Part shown: in pieces, positions 6,661-7,911 of the stretch | How positions within the stretch are numbered: the first letter of the stretch is position 1 | How the letters are laid out: each line of letters starts with the position of its first letter | Assembly (NCBI GenBank): GCA_030590605.1 | Contig: JAUUYB010000045.1 | Span: 1-7,911, forward strand | Length of the DNA stretch: 7,911 bases | Origin: Candidatus Woesearchaeota archaeon | GTDB lineage: Archaea > Nanobdellota > Nanobdellia > Woesearchaeales > JAUUYB01 | Direction of reading: 5' to 3' | The notes under the pieces: generated by a model | The model's database searches: none | What the model saw: the letters and a program-made list of their open reading frames with translations, nothing else | What the model was told of the DNA's origin: nothing | Position numbers and translations under genes: made by a program

Positions 6661-6669
6661 TTTTTATAA
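6661..6669 (+). promoter_or_regulatory. Archaeal TATA-box promoter for the right-edge GT39-type gene
   Basis: TTTTTATAA is centred 26 bases before the ATG at 6691, predicting a leaderless mRNA. An in-frame TAA (6667-6669) lies in the box, and no ATG, GTG or TTG follows it in frame before 6691, so the gene start is well fixed. The upstream sequence lacks the GGAAA BRE-like run seen at the other two leaderless promoters; the intergenic element ends 15 bases before the box. Confidence 0.55.
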
Positions 6670-6690
6670 CTCTCTTGTCTTCGGATAAGG

Positions 6691-7911
6691 ATGAAGCTTC
6701 AATTGCTGTTCATAGCGATTCTTTCTGTACTTACGAGATTTTTCGGTATGGCTCAGGAGAATCTTTGGAGAGATGAGTTCTGGACCCTTGAGTTCGCTCT
6801 CGGGACCGCATATCAGGACTGGCATTTCCCTCTCTTCTACGTGATAGAGCGGTTCTCGATATCGATGTTAGGGATTGATGAGTTCTCGTTGAGGATTTTC
6901 CCTGTGATTTTCGGAATATTGGCTTGCATAACTTTCTTTTTGGTTGCCAGTAAGATATTCTGGAGGAAAGATGCTTTTCTGATAAGTATCCTTTTCACCT
7001 TATCAAATATCTTCATATATTATTCCAGAGAAGCGAGGATGTATTCCCTTTACGTATTTCTTTTCTTGGCCATGGTCTTTTTCCTGATCAAGTATGTGAA
7101 GACCGGGAAGACTATTTTCATCCTGTTGTATGGATTGATTACATTGATCATGCTTTATACTCATCTTCTCGGTGTCCTGCCTTTCATCCTTTCGCAGCTC
7201 GTGATGTGGGTGTTCTTCCATAATCGGTTCGATAAGAGATGGGCAACTATGTTATTGGCGGTTGTCTGTGTGTACGCTCTGACATTTTTCAGGCTCATAA
7301 GATCTTTTTTCGAGCTTTATCATATCTACATCGCTCCACGGTTGCTGAAGCTCCTGCCGTTTTCAGACTCGTCATTGCGTTGGCTTTTTATCACAGGATT
7401 TATTTTATCAGTTATCATATTCATCTTGATAGTATTTTTCAGGAAGGATGTCAAAAGATTGATTCTTAGGTTTGATGCATGGTTATCTGACTGGATCATC
7501 ATTGCGTTAGTGTTAGTGTCTGCGATATTATACATAGTGTTCATAGATGTATTCCTCTTTTCTTTTTTCGGTATCAGATATATAATCTTCATGATCCCTC
7601 TTGCATACCTATATCTGGGGTTCAGGATGAGTAAGTTGAGATGGAAGAAGTTTTTGTTCATCGGTATTGTTGTTTTGGAGGTATCGGTTTTCTTGTTCGC
7701 TGCATTCACCGTAAATTCCCCTGATATTGAGGCTGCTGTTGATTTCGCTGCTCCCTACATAGACCAGTCCACTCTCATCATCTCAGAGAAGGAGCAGTTC
7801 CCGAACCTTTTCGCTTACTATTACAAAAGAACTATCGGACTTGGATATAATGACCCTCATCCGATAGACAATCAGTTGAGATGGATAGACACATCCTGTC
7901 CGGATTGCGAG
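6691..7911 (+). CDS. GT39/PMT_2-type membrane glycosyltransferase, 3'-truncated by window edge
   Basis: Open for 407 codons to the window end with no stop. The N-terminus is a membrane helix followed by NLWRDEFWTLEFALG (residues 24-38), whose Asp-Glu pair (28-29) is the signature of the first outer loop in GT39-type enzymes. HFPLFYVIERF (45-55), the LGIDEFSLRIFPVIFG stretch (60-76) and YYSREARMYSLYVFL (104-118) match the PMT_2 pattern: H-x-P-L-(F/Y)-Y, then G-x-x-(E/D)-x-x-x-R, then the S-R-x-A-R-x-Y element. About nine or ten hydrophobic segments follow up to about residue 350, then the start of a soluble, probably outer-face, domain ending at the edge with SCPDCE. The family usually transfers a sugar from a polyprenyl-phosphate donor on the outer face of the membrane. 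It is divergent from the other GT39-type gene and shares little obvious sequence with it beyond the motifs, so it is not a recent duplicate. Confidence 0.83.
   Translation, partial: MKLQLLFIAILSVLTRFFGMAQENLWRDEFWTLEFALGTAYQDWHFPLFYVIERFSISMLGIDEFSLRIFPVIFGILACITFFLVASKIFWRKDAFLISILFTLSNIFIYYSREARMYSLYVFLFLAMVFFLIKYVKTGKTIFILLYGLITLIMLYTHLLGVLPFILSQLVMWVFFHNRFDKRWATMLLAVVCVYALTFFRLIRSFFELYHIYIAPRLLKLLPFSDSSLRWLFITGFILSVIIFILIVFFRKDVKRLILRFDAWLSDWIIIALVLVSAILYIVFIDVFLFSFFGIRYIIFMIPLAYLYLGFRMSKLRWKKFLFIGIVVLEVSVFLFAAFTVNSPDIEAAVDFAAPYIDQSTLIISEKEQFPNLFAYYYKRTIGLGYNDPHPIDNQLRWIDTSCPDCE

Noticed and set aside
6591..6776. Open frame on the plus strand spanning the intergenic element and the start of the right-edge gene.
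   Set aside because: It runs through the inverted-repeat arm and TATA box and overlaps the well-supported gene at 6691 in another frame; the peptide has no recognisable features.
7326..7709. Minus-strand open frame opposite the right-edge GT39-type gene.
   Set aside because: Its composition (rich in Asn, Thr, Lys, Met) is what antisense of a hydrophobic membrane gene gives, and there is no promoter or homology signal.
1..7911. CRISPR arrays, tRNA or rRNA genes.
   Set aside because: No regularly spaced direct repeats and no tRNA cloverleaf or rRNA-like sequence were seen; nearly all the DNA is accounted for by the six coding regions.

Overview
The window looks like a chromosomal segment from an archaeon. 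Every gene start has a TATA-like box about 26-28 bases upstream of the expected transcription start, and two of those boxes have a purine-rich BRE-like element next to them. Three of the four promoters place the transcription start on or next to the ATG, which suggests leaderless mRNAs. Arg codons are often AGG/AGA and Ile is often ATA. The lineage cannot be resolved from this sequence; a compact genome is suggested by overlapping gene ends.

Layout: a MATE/MVF-type polysaccharide flippase (+), cut by the left edge, runs to 1153. It converges with and overlaps the 3' end of a 688-residue GT-C-like membrane protein (-, 1140-3206). A short divergent promoter region (3207-3309) separates that gene from an AglD/UPF0104-type membrane protein (+, 3310-4221). 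This in turn overlaps at its 3' end a small PAP2-type phosphatase (-, 4202-4663). The PAP2 gene is joined by an ATGA stop/start overlap to the upstream GT39-type glycosyltransferase (-, 4660-6384). A 306-base intergenic stretch follows. It holds two outward promoters and, between them, a 166-base element with 17-bp perfect inverted termini and an imperfect 9-bp flanking direct repeat. The last gene is a second GT39-type membrane protein (+, from 6691), cut by the right edge and open across the window end.

All six genes encode polytopic membrane proteins whose families act on lipid-linked sugars. A working model (inference) is a cell-surface glycan module. The Wzx-like protein flips a lipid-linked oligosaccharide, and the GT-C proteins add sugars on the outer face from polyprenyl-phosphate sugars. 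The AglD-like protein helps handle the dolichol-phosphate sugar or the lipid acceptor, and the PAP2 protein dephosphorylates spent polyprenyl diphosphate. No cytoplasmic GT2/GT4 glycosyltransferase, nucleotide-sugar enzyme or canonical oligosaccharyltransferase is visible here, so these would have to be encoded outside the window. No tRNA, rRNA, CRISPR array or transposase was seen.
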